64,000 bases of DNA from Branchiostoma floridae (GCF_000003815.2 NC_049982.1:30116653-30180652); one strand, 5' to 3'. Counted from the stretch's first letter, positions 1 to 13,038 are shown. Numbers and translations: made by a program. The notes: generated from the sequence alone by a model not told the origin.

Positions 1-154
1 ACATCTGTAGCATGTCTGGGGTTTCAACCCAGGACCACTTGGTCCATTTTAAATACCTATTACAACAAGTTGAAATGATTGAGTAGATTTTCTTTGCTCA
101 TAGCCATCTCTGTACAAAAAATGTGTTTGTATTATTTTATACATTTGTACTCAC

Positions 155-3100
155 CCCTCTATTATCAGATGGCAGAAGTTTCATCTGACAAAGTATGTTC
201 CAAGCCTCCTTCCCGATCACTTTGTGGTCATCTGTTGCCAGGCCCAGTGTCGATGACCTAGGGGTCAAAATGATACAGTAGAAAAGCTCTAAATGGGTAC
301 CTTAAAGACAACTGATAATACATGTAGCCATGAATTATCTTGTCTGATTCCAGATGTTAAGATGGTCTGGGTTCCCAGACGGAACAGCAGAGAAGCGACT
401 GTATATAGTGTAATGAATGCCGGAGCAAACTACTTTCCGGATGGTACCTTAACATTTCTGACTATGAATGTTACTTACTTGGAGAGGCTATCACAGATGC
501 CGTGACCCATGAACTTGCTGGGTTCCACGGGAGCGTCCGCCTTCCTGGCCATGACCTTCAGGGTCACAGTCTTCCCCTTCAGCCCGGCCTTCTGTAACCT
601 CCGCTGCACCTCCTCAGCTAGGTTGTACATGAAGGTCTCTGCTTCTGTGTCCTTCATCAAGGAGAAGAAGATGTATGTGAAATCATTGTACATTTAATTA
701 CATGTATAAAGGGCCCTGTATCTATATCTGTATAGCTGGTACAATGACCGTTCTTCGTCATAGCACATTAGCTTCTGTATGTATATCTGTATATAACTAT
801 CCTTTGGCATAATAAACCAAATTCTGTACAAGTCCTGTATCTGCATAGCCTGTTCTTTGTCATAACACACCAGCTTCTCTACCTGTATCTGTATAATATT
901 ATGCAGCCTGTATATTAATTGTCTTTTGGCATATCACACCAGCTTCTGTTTCTGCACCTATGTACATTTATTAGCATACATAATTACAATAACTGTCCTT
1001 CAGCACCCTAACACACAGCTTCTATATTTGGACCCATTTAGCTTGCATTTATAAGTTGGTCCTTATACATAAGACACCAGCTGCTGTATCTGTCTGCATA
1101 GTCTTATGCCCCCAGTAAATCTGAGTGGTGATCATTCTATTTACTGGCATGCTTCTACTTTGCAATATTCACATAACTATGGACACACACAAAAACAAGC
1201 AAACAAACAAACAAACACACCACGGATTACCATAGCTCTGTTAGTAGTATACTAGTAACCACACCTTAGTAAACCTGATGCCATAGTTGATCTCAGCAGA
1301 TACAGACTTCCTCTCCCTCTCCACCTTCAGTTGTCTGTCGTCCTGCCCCCGACAGCTCCGGTACAGCGCCTGTCCTGTCTTGGGTCCGAACTCCCTCTGC
1401 AGGGTCGGCAGGGTCACCTTCTGAAGGTCACCACAGGTCACGACCCCCATGACCTTCAGCCGCGACTCCAAGGAGCGACCAACTCCTGTGGAAAAACATT
1501 AAGTCATTCATATTTAACGATACTGTTTAATACGATACAAATACAAGGTGCATATGCCATTTTGTGTTACCCCGAATTAGAGCTGTTTAAACAATATCAT
1601 GGCACTACAATCAAACCTGTCTATAGCAGCCACTCAAGGGCCTGGAGAAATGTCGCCACTATAGATGGGTGACCAATATAGAGAAAATGATGATCAATTG
1701 ACCACAAGCAATAAGTTACACGTGCTTTCAGTGCCCACTGATCTATCTTGCCAAGTAACAAGTTGTCTTGATCGTCTCAGAATTACTTACCCTCCCAAAG
1801 TCAAATCTAATCTACGAAAACGACTTGGGCTCTAACGTTTAAGGCACACGTATCTTCCGCTCCTGCCAAAATGATCCTGTTGGGAACTCCAAATCCAAAC
1901 TATGATTTTAAACTCGGCACAGGGTGACATACAGTCGCTGTTTGGTCTCAATAAGCAGTGATTCTGTATCTACGGGACCGGAAATCATGTGGCCGTGGCT
2001 GCGTTGGACAGATGGCCACTATAGACTATTTCTGAATTCTTAGGTCAATGGGAAAAATCCAAGGGACCGACAAAAGGTGACCCCAATGGCCAGGTGGCCG
2101 CTATGCAAAGGTGGCTGCTAATACAGGTTTGACTATACTTAGTACTAGCACTAAGCATACCTGGCAGTTCCCTGACAGTCTGTGGACTGACAAAGTCCAG
2201 AACCTCCTCAGGAGGCAGGTAGAACTGACCGTTAGGTTTGGCTCTCTTGGTGGCCATCCTAGCCAACAGGACACTAGATGCTGTGGAAATATTAATGTAT
2301 TCACACTTTCAGTTAAGAAAAAAATCTTTGCCAGGATATTTTCGTATAATGGCCTTAACACATAATAATAATGTGAAGTTTAATGTGAAATTTATTTGCA
2401 AGTTCTTGCCCGAGGGCTAATTGCAGCATGAAACATACAGAAAATATGGTAAACATACATAAAATGAAATAATTTTGTATAGATAACAATGGTGACAAGT
2501 GTAAACAAGTGACATATAATATTAAGTAAATTTCAATTTTCAACATCTTTTTAACCTAACTGAATATGGCTGGGCCTACTATTTACATGTAGTACATGTA
2601 TCTCAGGGAGAACAACATTAGGTCCTGGCCAAACCATACTTCCAATACTGCAAGTACCCTATTACACCATCTGCACCATACATACTGCCACTCGGAGCAG
2701 ACACACAGCAAGACAAACAAACACACAGCCTGAAGTTAATACAGTAACTGTACCACCATTTTCATCAAAGACATAAAGTACTAATTCCATACAAATCAAA
2801 ATTATGCTCAAAGTGGTTGGGAACTATTCCTTGATGTAATCGCATAGGTTCTATATTACCTAGCCCAACAGATGCAGGGCACTGCGTTTTCTCCAAAATC
2901 TCCTTTCGTAAGACTGTAGCCAGGTCGTCGGGAGTGGCTCCTGTGTCAGCAAGGATGTCCGTCACGTCCACGAAAGCCTCGTCACAACTCACCGCCTCGA
3001 TCTCATGGGTGTAACTGCAGGGGTAGGGAAGGAAAATTATTATCATAAATGGTTTTCTAGACATTTATTTGCTTGAATCATATTTTTCAGGAGAATGTGG

Positions 3101-6100
3101 TCATGAAACACTTTATGATGAAAACATAGTTATTCTTTTCTGTATCCGTATCTGTATCTATACAGCTGGTATAACCCCCCTTCGATGAAACACATCACTT
3201 TTAAAAGATAATAACTGTTACATACAACTTACAGTAAAAACTGTCCAAGAAGTCTAACACAGAGAGAACCTGGTCCAATACAATCTGGTCTATGTGGACT
3301 GTCAGTCGACGCTTGTGTCAATGGGAAAATTATGTAAATTTTAAGAGACCACCAACTTCATTGGCCTGGTGGTCCTAATATGTAGAGTCGTTCAATTGGA
3401 TACTTGCATTGATTTACTGTACTAAAGATGTAACTTGTCTCACCTGGCCAGAATCCCATACATCTCCTGTGCCACCTCCTTGTAGCCTTCAAAGTCGTAC
3501 GGTATGGTCTTAAGGTCCGGGCACAGCTTCAGGGCCGGCCCCATGAACATACCATTCTTCACTCCAGCCTTCCTTGCCTCATAGCTACAAGACGCAATCT
3601 CAGAGAAGGACATATAAGTATCTCTTTGAGCGTTTCCTCTTGTTGCATTGTCCTCTGTCTTGTCTGTAATGCTGTGTCGATGCGGTGCTCTTTTCTCCCA
3701 GTACGCTCTCTCGTACTCTGGGTCCATACCAGGCCGTATTTTCTGCTCGTGACCCTTTCCTTTAGAGTGTGTGACGGCGACCGGTTTCCCGCGAAGATTG
3801 GGATGGTTCCTCAGGCCAACAGACACAAAGAAACAATCCATGTCAAGATGCATGACCACCTTACTTCCTACCTGTACCTTTGTAAACCTGTCGGTTTCAT
3901 GAAAAGACATTCTGTCGCTGTTATCATCTGTTGCGGGTTCTGGTCTACTTTGTAGGTGATCACGTAGCCTTTGTCTACCTGGAAAACCGTTGTCTCCCTT
4001 TCCTTGCAAGACGTTGACATAAGCCTGGAAGTCAGTCCGCCATGTCGAAAGGTGGTGCAGTCTTGAGTTGTCGTAAAACTCTGCAACGAAGTTCGCGTCC
4101 TTGGAACTTCCCATTGGCTTCTTTCCTGAAGGACTGGTGTGAACTAGTTTAGAAAGAGGTTGTTGCTGCACAGTGGATGATGATAGGCTGTCGCCATGGA
4201 CACTGTTGTCATGGTAACTGTTTGCATCCTGAGTATCATCACCTTGGAAACTGGAGCTGTCATTGTTTTCGTTTCCTTTGAAACTAGATTTGTTGTATGA
4301 GAAACTAACATTGTTATTACTAGATGTTGACAAGCTGTTGTTACCATCGAAACTGTTACCATGGGGACCAGTTAAGGGTCTCACACCATCAGTAGGTCTT
4401 ACATCATAAGGTCTCACACCATCAGTAGGTCTCAAACCATCAGTTGGTCTCACATCATCAGAAGGTCTCATACCATCAGAAGGTCTTACATCAACAGAGG
4501 GTATCACACCATCCATAGGTCTCACACCATCATATGGTCTCACATCATCAGAAGGTATCACAGAATCATTGGATCTCACACTATCTGTATCTCCATCAGA
4601 GACATCTTCCATGGAGGCCTCATCATCATTGATAAGAGTAGTGGAAGTCCTGGTGAGAGACCTGAAGTTGAGAGCTCCCTGTGCATGGTCTCTCCGGTAC
4701 AGCATGTAGGGTACATGGGACAGCAGGTATCCAGCCTTGATACTGTTGGAAGAAAGCAGATAGGAGATGGAATCATAAACAACAGTACTGCAATTTGCCC
4801 ACCCATACCTAATCTGTTTTGTATGACCAATACAGGGCTCGAAATACACTTTTCAGTCAACTTGCACCTGTGCAAGTTAAGCCAAAGGTAACTTGCACCA
4901 AAAGAAACTTACTTGCACAACCCAAAATAGTGAACTGTTAACCCTTTTCTCCTCTTCTGAAAATTTGCAAATGTATGTGAGTAAATGGGGATACATACCG
5001 GTAAAGACCACATGTTTGGATATTTGTTTTTCCGTAGCGTATTTTATTTTTGGTTTGAAATTGTACAAACTGTTTCATAAAAACTGTGAATTTAGCCTCA
5101 ATTAAAGACAATTCAATGTCTACAACTCGATAAGATCCATAGATTTCTTCTGGACTCTTTGAGTGACATCCATCACAGTAACTAGTCTTAAGCATCTCCA
5201 GAATGAAGTGGTAGAACAACTCAATACAATACATATAACTGGAAAAACCAGTTGAACATATTAAAGTCACTAATTAGTATGCAAATGTAACTCATATGCA
5301 AATCAAGGTAAGACAGCACCATAGGAATCATTAGCATTGTAGAGATGGATTTGTCTAAAAAAAAATAGTTTACCTGGATGTCTAATCAAATTTAGAAATA
5401 ACAAATTTAGGCTTTTTTTTTTATTCAGTGTTATTTTCTTTTACCTTTCAATGACAGACAATATTCTCGGTGTGTGTAAGCTTTTTCTAATGTCAGGTAT
5501 TAGAGGACAAAAGTAACTTGCACTGGTGCAAGTTTGGTCTAAACTTACTTGCACCACACCAGTTTTACTTGCACAAACTTGCATATGCATGTGGTATTTC
5601 GAGCCCTGCAATAGCAATTCAGAACTGTTATTTTAGGGGAATATCCATTACTAATGAGCACTAGCTAGACAATATAGCTCACTCACACACTCAATATAGC
5701 TATACTGCAGGAAAGTGATCAAATTAGCGCATGGAGTTAGAGAATAAATATAGAATACAACACAGTGTCTTCGGTATCATCCAACCCACGCCGGCAAACT
5801 TGGCGCACTTTAATTTTTCTATGAAAGCCAATGATAACTGTTACAGTAAAACCCCATGCATGTAATAACCCAAGTTATCATGTGGTCAGGAACATCCATA
5901 TTGAATGTTATTTGGCCCAGGTATGACATTGATGCATGAATACTTGAGACAAACACAACAAAGCAAATTCATTTAGTACCTTTCTGTGATCCACTGTGGC
6001 CGAACCACCTTCTTGTCTTTGATGTCCTTGATCTTCCTGTCGGGAAGGTTGGAGGCGATGACGTGCGTGGTGTGGGACCGTGAGGGGTACACGTCGTACT

Positions 6101-9017
6101 TCCCACCATGCACCTGCATCAGCCTCCGCAGCTCATCCGCAGGGGGTTCTGTGAGTAGTGTAGGATGTGACATATGGGTCAGTTTTGAGAGGGGGAGGGA
6201 TAAATATTCAACAGAAACTAGTGTCGGGAAGGTTGGAGGCGATGACGTGGGTGGTATGGGACCGTGAGGGGTACACGTCGTACTCCCCACCATGCACCTG
6301 CATCAGCTGCCGCAACTCATCTGCCGGAGGATCTGTGGGTAGTAAAGGATGTGAAATATGGGTCGTTTTGAGAGGGGAGGGAGGAAATTTTCAATAGAAA
6401 CTAGTAATTTGTTGTGAGATGTAAAGAGAAGAACTTTTTTGGACTGTGTGACCTCTCATTTTTAAAATTTTTTTCCCCATCGGGCCACACCGATTTAATT
6501 TCTTGGTTCACGGATTCGCTCGCTCCTATTTTTTGGGAAAAAAAATAAAAATAAAAATTACCACTCAGCAAATTTTCACCATTAATGAAACCATTCACCA
6601 ACTTTCTGGTGTAGCAAATTGGCCTTTATATTATAAGCTCCTTAAAGTGTGGGTACAGGTGCTGTTACTGTACAAAAATAGTGTTTTTGTACTTTTTTCA
6701 AGCTGAAAACTTTTTTTCTTTATGTTTTGGATTAGCTGTTACCTTTACCCCAACCATTTTACCATTTTTATTTTTATTTTTATTTCGCCCTTTCGCTCCA
6801 TATTTTTTATGAAAAAATCCGTGAACCAAGAAATTAAATTGGTGTGGCCTCAGGGCCCGAGATTCATTTTTGGGATTAGGTGCACTGGTGCACCCAGCTT
6901 AAAAAATTGGGTGCACAAAAACTTTTTTGGGTTCACCACTTAAATTTAAGTAATAACCCAATAATAAAACTTAGTTACAAGCTATCAGATTCTTAAACAA
7001 GTACTATGACAGACATTTTTATATCTTTCTAACACTTAGATGTCAAGAATATGATGTATACTGACATACTTTAATATCTTTACATACATAAACCTAAGAA
7101 AATATTTAGGTGCACCCTGTGAACCCACAACAAATAATCGGGTGCACAGCTCCAATTTTGGGTGCACCTGGGTGCACATGCACCCAGTAATTCGAGCCCT
7201 GCCCATGGATTATAAAATGGGGAATCCCACGTGCGTTTTTGAGGAAACCACTGAAAAGCATGTACTACCCTCGGTAGTGGTAACATTTTAAGATGACAAC
7301 TACTATTTGTTGATTTGTCTACAAATACTTATACCTTAAGCGGTTTTGCAATTTTCGCATATATCATGTCAATCAGTTCCTCATTAGCATATTTGGTATA
7401 CTGATTCCTTCTTAGCACATGTAAAAACATTCAGTCTCAAATTCTTCCCGCACCTGACAGTGTATATGAGCAGTGCCCATCCCAATTTCTATACGACTAT
7501 AACCCTTGGGTCACAACAGTAGGGTGCTAGTGAACAACCTGGGGGCGAGTAGAACAGAAAGAAACAACATGCCCCCTACCAACATGCCCCCTACCCGGGA
7601 TCGAACCAGGGTCGCAGATTACAAGTCATGACCGCTATCGCTGTCGCCACAAAAGCACTAGTGCCCTTGGGCAAGGACGATAGGCGGTACTTGAACACCA
7701 CTGTTACACTACTCCCCCTTTTCTTTTCAAGATTCGTTCTCGAATCTCTGAGTTCGACATCCCTGTGTGGCACATCGCTAGCCTGTTACTCACAGGGCCG
7801 GCATGGGAATTAGTGAAACAACCAGAGGGGTGAGTAGAACAGAAAGAAACAACATGCCCCCTGCCCGGGATCAAACCCGGGTCGGCAGATCACAAGTCAT
7901 GACCGCTATCGCTGTTGCCACAAAAGCACAAGTGCCCTTGGGCAATGATGATAGGCGGTACTTGAACACCACTGTTACTACACTAGTCCAAGTTGGCAGT
8001 TGCCTGTGTTCAACTCCCAACTCTTTGTCAAAAGTGCTGATTGCCTACTAGTAGTAGGTACATGTACACAGTGACACTCACCTGTCCAGCCATTGACATA
8101 GATAGCCACACCATTGAAGATGCTAGAGCAAGTCCCCTCCTTCTGGACTTGGTTTGAGGCATCCGTCTCAAACTGTTCATCCAGTTTTCTCTTCTTGGCT
8201 GCCATATAGCCCCTCTAATGAAAAAAAACAAACAAAAAAAAAACAGAAAATCAAAGATTTCATACCTTTATGAAACACCTTATGGGGGTGTGCTGTAGAA
8301 TTTCCTTGGTATCATATTGGCCTTTACTCTTGTACAACAGAAGCCAGTTAATTGTACAACGGATAAACGCACAATTCTGTTAACTGCACGGAATCTCCAA
8401 ATCCCAAACCGGTGTGGTCAAGCTGGATAACTTCGCATTATTGCACCATCCGGATAATTGCACGAAATTCACGGCCAAGTAGGCCGTGCAATTAAGCGGA
8501 TTCTACTGTATTAGAGAGCCGAGAGGTTGGGCTGTACAAATAAATTACTAAAATCCCTGGCAATACTCTGACATCTAGGATAAATCATGTGCTGTATAAT
8601 TTTAAATCAGTAGTTTACTTACCATGTTGTTGTGATATATCTTCTTTCTCTCTATCAACAAAGGTTAAACATTTTTGATCGCACATAGCATATACAAAAT
8701 TATATGATATGCAAAGAATAATTTATAATAAAATTCAAATTTATACCACAGCTTGAGAATAGGAAATTCATATTGCCATACTAGTCTGTGCTATCTGTTG
8801 TCATAATCGAAAATTAGCATAGAATGCTTCTGTCCAGGTTTTTATACTGGGCGTAAAGATTACGATGACGCAAGGTTTTAGCGCGGGCAAGCCCAAACAT
8901 GTTTTTGTAACTTTCGTAGCAAATCATTTATAGTATACGAGTTTCCAACAATAAACCTACCATTCCCTGGCCTCCCCAGCCATCATCAGACTCTCGCCGC
9001 CTTCTAGGTCTGCTCAT
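155..9017 (-). CDS. REV1: REV1 Y-family DNA polymerase / translesion scaffold, 3' end missing
   Basis: REV1 inserts dCMP opposite lesions and abasic sites and recruits other translesion polymerases in the nucleus. Nine exons fit by phase and GT-AG sites: 8961-9017, 8082-8214, 5980-6148, 3444-4742, 2860-3014, 2161-2280, 1265-1485, 479-651, 155-257, giving about 810 residues. Visible parts are the N-terminal GYMAAK block (about residues 21-26), a BRCT domain (about 45-135, HGGKYDVYPSRSHTTHVIA), a low-complexity linker, and the polymerase palm with LDMDCFF near residue 418. The second catalytic motif VSCDEAF is in exon 5. Next come LLARMAT and the ELPGVG helix-hairpin-helix, then the little-finger segment FGPKTGQ through MGHGICD. 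The conserved exon IGKEAWNIL..MKLLPSDNRG ends the visible part. The ubiquitin-binding motifs and C-terminal interaction domain lie beyond the left edge. The start at 9017 is chosen because the exon joins in frame to GYMAAK. Odd points are a partial duplicate of the BRCT exon and a coding minisatellite in the linker. Confidence 0.95.
1611..2132. mobile_element. Inverted-repeat element in a REV1 intron
   Basis: The ends are TCAAACCTGTCTATAGCAGC and GCTGCTAATACAGGTTTGA, so the outer ten bases pair perfectly and the next dozen nearly so. No transposase ORF; about 520 bp. Confidence 0.8.
4380..4590 (-). repeat. Coding minisatellite in the REV1 linker (VRPxDG repeats)
   Basis: Repeats of about 21-24 bp (core ggtctcacaccatcag on the plus strand) are translated in the large REV1 exon as imperfect VRPTDG, MRPSDD and IPSVDV units, roughly ten copies. 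They lie between the BRCT domain and the catalytic core, a region of the family that is disordered and poorly conserved. The frame stays open throughout. Confidence 0.85.
4833..5608. mobile_element. CAGGGCTCGAAAT family element, copy 1
   Basis: Perfect 15-bp terminal inverted repeats CAGGGCTCGAAATAC and GTATTTCGAGCCCTG, with palindromic TTGCACCTGTGCAA-type cores inside each end. CAGGG termini suggest a non-autonomous hAT element, but a clean 8-bp target duplication is not evident. It lies in the REV1 intron after the BRCT exon. Confidence 0.85.
6225..6404 (-). pseudogene. Partial tandem duplicate of the REV1 BRCT exon
   Basis: This roughly 180-bp block repeats 6041-6224, covering the 5' two-thirds of the BRCT exon plus adjacent intron. 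The acceptor (CCCACAG) and the reading frame DPPADELRQLMQVHGGEYDV survive. The copy stops after NLPD at a breakpoint against intron sequence and has no donor of its own. It is diverged from the true exon (RQ for RR, GE for GK), so it is not a simple assembly stutter. The exon that completes the BRCT domain is the downstream one at 5980-6148. Confidence 0.85.
6483..6849. mobile_element. GGCCACACC MITE, copy 1
   Basis: Terminal inverted repeats of about 34 bp begin GGCCACACCGATTTAATTTC and end AAATTAAATTGGTGTGGCC. The body is AT-rich and non-coding. A close copy lies at 48939-49299. It lies in a REV1 intron, two bases from the next element. Confidence 0.9.
6851..7201. mobile_element. CAGGGCTCGAAAT family element, copy 2
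   Basis: It runs from CAGGGCCCGAGATTC to AATTCGAGCCCTG. The interior (GGTGCACTGGTGCACCCAGC, GGGTGCACCTGGGTGCACAT) closely matches the copy at 33503-33840. Confidence 0.85.
7541..7983 (-). repeat. Two tRNA-derived SINE copies
   Basis: Copies at 7541-7712 and 7820-7983. On the minus strand each has GTGGCGACAGCGATAGCGGT (A-box region) and, about 35 bp on, a B-box (GGTTCGATCCC in the first copy, GGTTTGATCCC in the second). These are RNA polymerase III promoter elements inherited from a tRNA. A tail containing TTTCTTTCTGTTCTACTC follows. They sit in the REV1 intron between exons 2 and 3. Confidence 0.85.
8338..8508. mobile_element. Short Tigger/pogo-like MITE
   Basis: The right end reads CAGTAGAATCCGCTTAATTG on the minus strand; the left end is a diverged match (CAGAAGCCAGTTAATTG). 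Repeated AATTGCACG/AATTGTACA motifs lie inside. Assignment to the pogo superfamily rests on the CAGT-type terminus only. Confidence 0.6.
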
Positions 9018-9555
9018 GTTTGCTTTCTGGCGTTTAGCGAGCTTAGAAAACAGTTTTTATCTCCAAAATCCAAACAGAAAGTTCAGAATTTCCGCCATTT
9101 TTGTGGGTTCATCCGAGGTCAATATTTTGGGTATGGACGATTACTGATACTACTCATAGGGTAAAAATATTTTCATGCTCAAAAACATGCAAAGAAATAC
9201 CGATTTGGATAACTGATATTAGAAAAAAATATTTGAAAGTTCTTATATTCATTACATGAGCAAAATTGTAAACTCAAGCTTTTTTATCTATTACAAAATG
9301 AATGCATGTTTCTCCCTTTAAAATAATGGAACCACCCAAATGATGGATAATGACGATTACTAACATAGGGTAAAAAATTTATTTTTCTGAATTATAAGAT
9401 GAAAAAAAGTATAAAATTAGAACTAATATTTCAACATTTTGTTTCATCTATAAGTTTGTATTGACGACAAATTTGTGATATTTAGCCTCGCTATTAAGGA
9501 AGAATATTTACAACATGTTTTTTCCCTATAAATAATCGAATAGTCTGATGCCAAG
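9018..9555. promoter_or_regulatory. Shared 5' region between REV1 and TM2D2
   Basis: The two start codons face away from each other across about 540 bp, the layout of a bidirectional promoter. AAGATGGCGGC, a YY1-type motif, overlaps the TM2D2 start codon at 9554-9564. A second ATGGCGG core lies on the minus strand near 9092 in the likely REV1 leader. I see no clear TATA box. The transcription start sites cannot be placed from sequence alone. Confidence 0.6.
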
Positions 9556-12500
9556 ATGGCGGCGGTTTGTTGGAGATTTTTCCTGTTTTCCGGAATTTTT
9601 CTTCATTTTCTCGACTTATCTTCGTCTGGTGATATCGACATAGACGCCTCGTGTAGGAGTGAGGGTTGTGGATTCGAAAATGACCCGCTTTCGCCGTTCA
9701 TAAGATGTGAATACTTGTGAGTGACACCATAAAATGTTGTTGACTAATGCATGGTGTTGTTTAGCTGAGGCAACTAGGCTCTGAAAAACGATTTTACTTG
9801 TAGTCTACGAGTTCCGATCTCTAATTTTGAAAAATTATGGGGAAAAAACATTATTTTCATGTCAAAAATGATGCACAAAATCGGGCATTTTTGCATTGGA
9901 TAAAACAGGTGAAGAAGATTTTTCCGGCAAGCACTACTGATACTGCCAGAAAGAGGAAAACCTAGAGAGAAATCCAGCCAATTTTAAAGAAAATTCTAGT
10001 ACTACAGTTTTTTTAATCATCCTTGGCGCGCGGCATTGCAACTTGGCTTAACACAGCGCTTCAGAGGTCAATCTAGGTCACCGGCCTGTTTACATTCAGG
10101 CGTAGGAATATCCCGGAAGTAAGGCGCGGATAAAAACACAATTTGCACCAAAAACACACCATTTCTTCAGTTTTTCAGCCATGTAACCGTCTAATGTCAT
10201 TTCGCAGGAAATAATGAGAAATGTCAACTCAAACATGGACCCTCGGAAGCCTTTCGTCACTTTTTGGTCGCGCACTTCCGCGGACCCCGGTCACGGAAGA
10301 ACTGGGGTGTGCACCGATAAGTGGACGGATATAGATACATGTAGACTGGTTATAGTTATACAAAAGAAGCAAACTTTCTTATGTTTCACATCCCTTCATT
10401 TTCAGACCTCCAGAGTTTATTGAGTGTGATCCACCGATGGACCTTGATGGGAATGAGACCAAGAGAGAGGAGTTGGGGTATGGGTGCATCAAGGTATGGG
10501 CTTCTTTTTACTAGAAAGACATTGATAATAAGCCCCTTCACAGATCCAGCCATGCAGGTCAAAAGTAAAGGGCATAACTTTTAACCAGTTCTTGTCTGGA
10601 CCATGCTTTAGACAAAAATGTGGTCGATTTGCATAACAATGACCAGTCATTTTTGCTTTATGTCTCAAGGGCCCACACCTTTGACCTGCGTGTGCACAGT
10701 TGGATTCTCTCTGACAGTGAGAGTCTCATCTAACGTAGTGGGTGTAATGCCTGCACCATGCGATCACAATGATTCAAATTTTAGTAGACATTAAAGTGCA
10801 TTCCAGTCCAGAAGGGAGTGTTATTTTCCAATAGATAATGTATCAATGAATGCATGAACAAGCCAACCTTTTGTGGAATTCCACTTGTGGCAAATTACGC
10901 AACGTGTGTTTGTAAAACAATATGACACTCACTAAACCTATGCAGACCCTACCAATGTATTTGCTATACGTGTAGACACTTCCTTTATCGTGAATATTTT
11001 TGGCATAAATGAGGGGTGCTTAGCACACCAAGAAGGTCAATTGTTCACAAGATATCAAAGAACACATGGCAAGACGTGTTTTTCTTAGCGCCCATGAAAT
11101 TAGCTTTGTAACCTAACCCAAGTCAGGCGTAGTCAGTATAATGGTAAGTAGCATACATTTGTCACTTCCTACAATTAATATACATCGGAAAATAAGTGTC
11201 CCGTCTGGAGTGGAATGCCCCTTTAATCAAAGGCTTTATACTTGTGACATCCTTGTCACTTGTGACATCCTTGTCACTATCATCTCCTGCAGGGTGTAGC
11301 GACCTTTGTGAACGGACTAAAGCAAACAAGGCTGGACTCCACTGGCCTAATCTACTAACTTATTGATCGCCCTTTGTGTATCTGTTTGTTTGTTTATTAG
11401 TTTGGAGGGGAGCGGTTTGAGGATGTAGAGAACACCAGTGTGGAGTGCCGGGTACTACCAGGGATCGAGTGCAGGGGAAACAGGACCTTCCTCAGTCTCA
11501 ATGAAGTACCCTGCATCAAGTAAGACTCTAATATGCCGTACTAAAGACTAATGTAGAGTACCTTTAAATATTCGGGGTTCTAGCCAGGATTTCAATTTAG
11601 CGTAGTGGGAATAGTATGGTAGCAAAGTGACCAATCAGGAGATTGGTGTGGAAGGGGGGTCTTGGCCCCTCCGCGGTGAGATTTTGACAATGTAGAGTTA
11701 AAAGTTAAGTAATTTGAAGGATTTTTTGGTCAGTTTTGCATGGCATATCATCATTTTTCTTTGTTCAGACATTGATTAGACATTATTGAACAAGCAAATG
11801 ATAGCAAAACACCACTACACTAGTGAAAAATTAGCGTAGTGGCCCATATTTTAGCGTAGTGGTCACAAATTTTAGCGTAGGGGACCACTACGCCAAAATG
11901 CACTAGCTAGAACCCTGTAAAATTAATGTAAAGTACCTTTTTAAAGTACCAAATCATCAGCTATTTGTAACTAATAGATATCATTGGTAAAAGAAAATTC
12001 CTATAATACAAGAAGTGGGATATTACTGTTACAGTAATTCTTGTAATTTTCAGTTTGATGTTTCTCTGCATTGTAGCTGTACGTGTGCCTATAGTGTTTG
12101 TGCAAAATTCAAACCAAGGCCAATTCCCCCATTTTCTCTGTTACTTAAAATCTAATAACTGTCAACAGCATTTACAGTACTTAATTTTCTGCCATTCATT
12201 CTTCAGTTAGTTACAGACATATCTGCATATACTACAGTAAATATTTACGATCAAATGATATTGTAAGAACACTTTGATAGACAGTTGAACTATTTTTCAA
12301 CAAGATTAAACTGGATAGTGAGTGCAAAAGTGTGATTCTTTACTTGCTAATGTACTTAGGCCTAGGAAAAAAAATGTTGTGTTTCCTGTTTCAGTCCTGA
12401 AAAAATTAGGGTCGGTAGGTAGGGATTATCTTTTTTTTTTCTTGTATTCTTTTTTAGGCTGGCCAAAACTCTAGTGATACATATTTCAATACAGTTGAAC

Positions 12501-13017
12501 AAAGTAAACTGAAATGCATGCGGACACTTGTCTTTAAATGTCAAACTTTAATTTTGTGTGTGATAGATACATTTATCCTTCATTAGATAGGACAAGCAGT
12601 GTTTTACTTCAATAGGAAGCAGGCTGAATAAAAATTCTAAGTGGAAGCTATGTGACTCCACTGCCCACCCCCCAAAAAAAGTCTAGGGTCGGCAGGTTTT
12701 TTTAGGGTAGGTAGGGAAACAGGAAACACAACATTTTTTTTCCTAGGCCTTATGGGAAACTGACCTACATTATAATTTGTGTTTCTCTACTGGTCTCTTG
12801 CAGGTATTCCGGACACTACTTTGTGACCACACTAATGTACTCGCTCCTGCTCGGCTTCTTTGGAGTGGACAGATTCTGCCTGGGGCACACGGGCATGGGG
12901 GTGGGGAAGCTACTCACCCTGGGGGGACTCGGAGTGTGGTGGATGGTGGACATCATCTTGTTGTGTACAGGGAGTCTAGTACCTGTGGATGGGAGTAACT
13001 GGAACCAATACTATTGA
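9556..13017 (+). CDS. TM2D2: TM2 domain-containing protein 2
   Basis: TM2D2 belongs to a three-member family of two-pass membrane proteins linked genetically to Notch signalling and phagocytosis; its biochemical role is not settled. Four exons join in phase: 9556-9716, 10406-10493, 11401-11519, 12804-13017 (about 193 aa). A hydrophobic signal peptide covers roughly residues 3-25. It is followed by a Cys-rich lumenal region ([35 protein letters not shown]). The TM2 domain follows ([20 protein letters not shown]): two membrane helices around the [20 protein letters not shown] loop with the conserved DRF motif. The protein ends at DGSNWNQYY, as in animal TM2D2. It is head to head with REV1. The third intron carries two inverted-repeat elements and the 3' UTR a third. 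Confidence 0.95.
11575..11915. mobile_element. GGGTTCTAG inverted-repeat element in a TM2D2 intron
   Basis: It begins GGGTTCTAGCCAG and ends CTAGCTAGAACCC. Four copies of TTTTAGCGTAGTGG-type sequence lie near the right end. Non-coding. Confidence 0.75.
12358..12750. mobile_element. AGGCCTAGG MITE in a TM2D2 intron
   Basis: Long, nearly perfect terminal repeats: the left arm begins AGGCCTAGGAAAAAAAATGT and runs through TTGTGTTTCCTGTTTC; the right arm is the complement, ending TTTTCCTAGGCCT. Subterminal AGGGTCGG(T/C)AGGT is shared by both sides. It ends about 50 bp before the last TM2D2 exon. Confidence 0.9.
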
Positions 13018-13038
13018 AGCAAACTACCAAGTGCTATA

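Noticed and set aside
7600-7680. tRNA gene
   Set aside because: A and B boxes are present, but no complete cloverleaf is evident and the same block recurs at 7820, 35408 and in part at 36361 with a shared tail, so it is a SINE.
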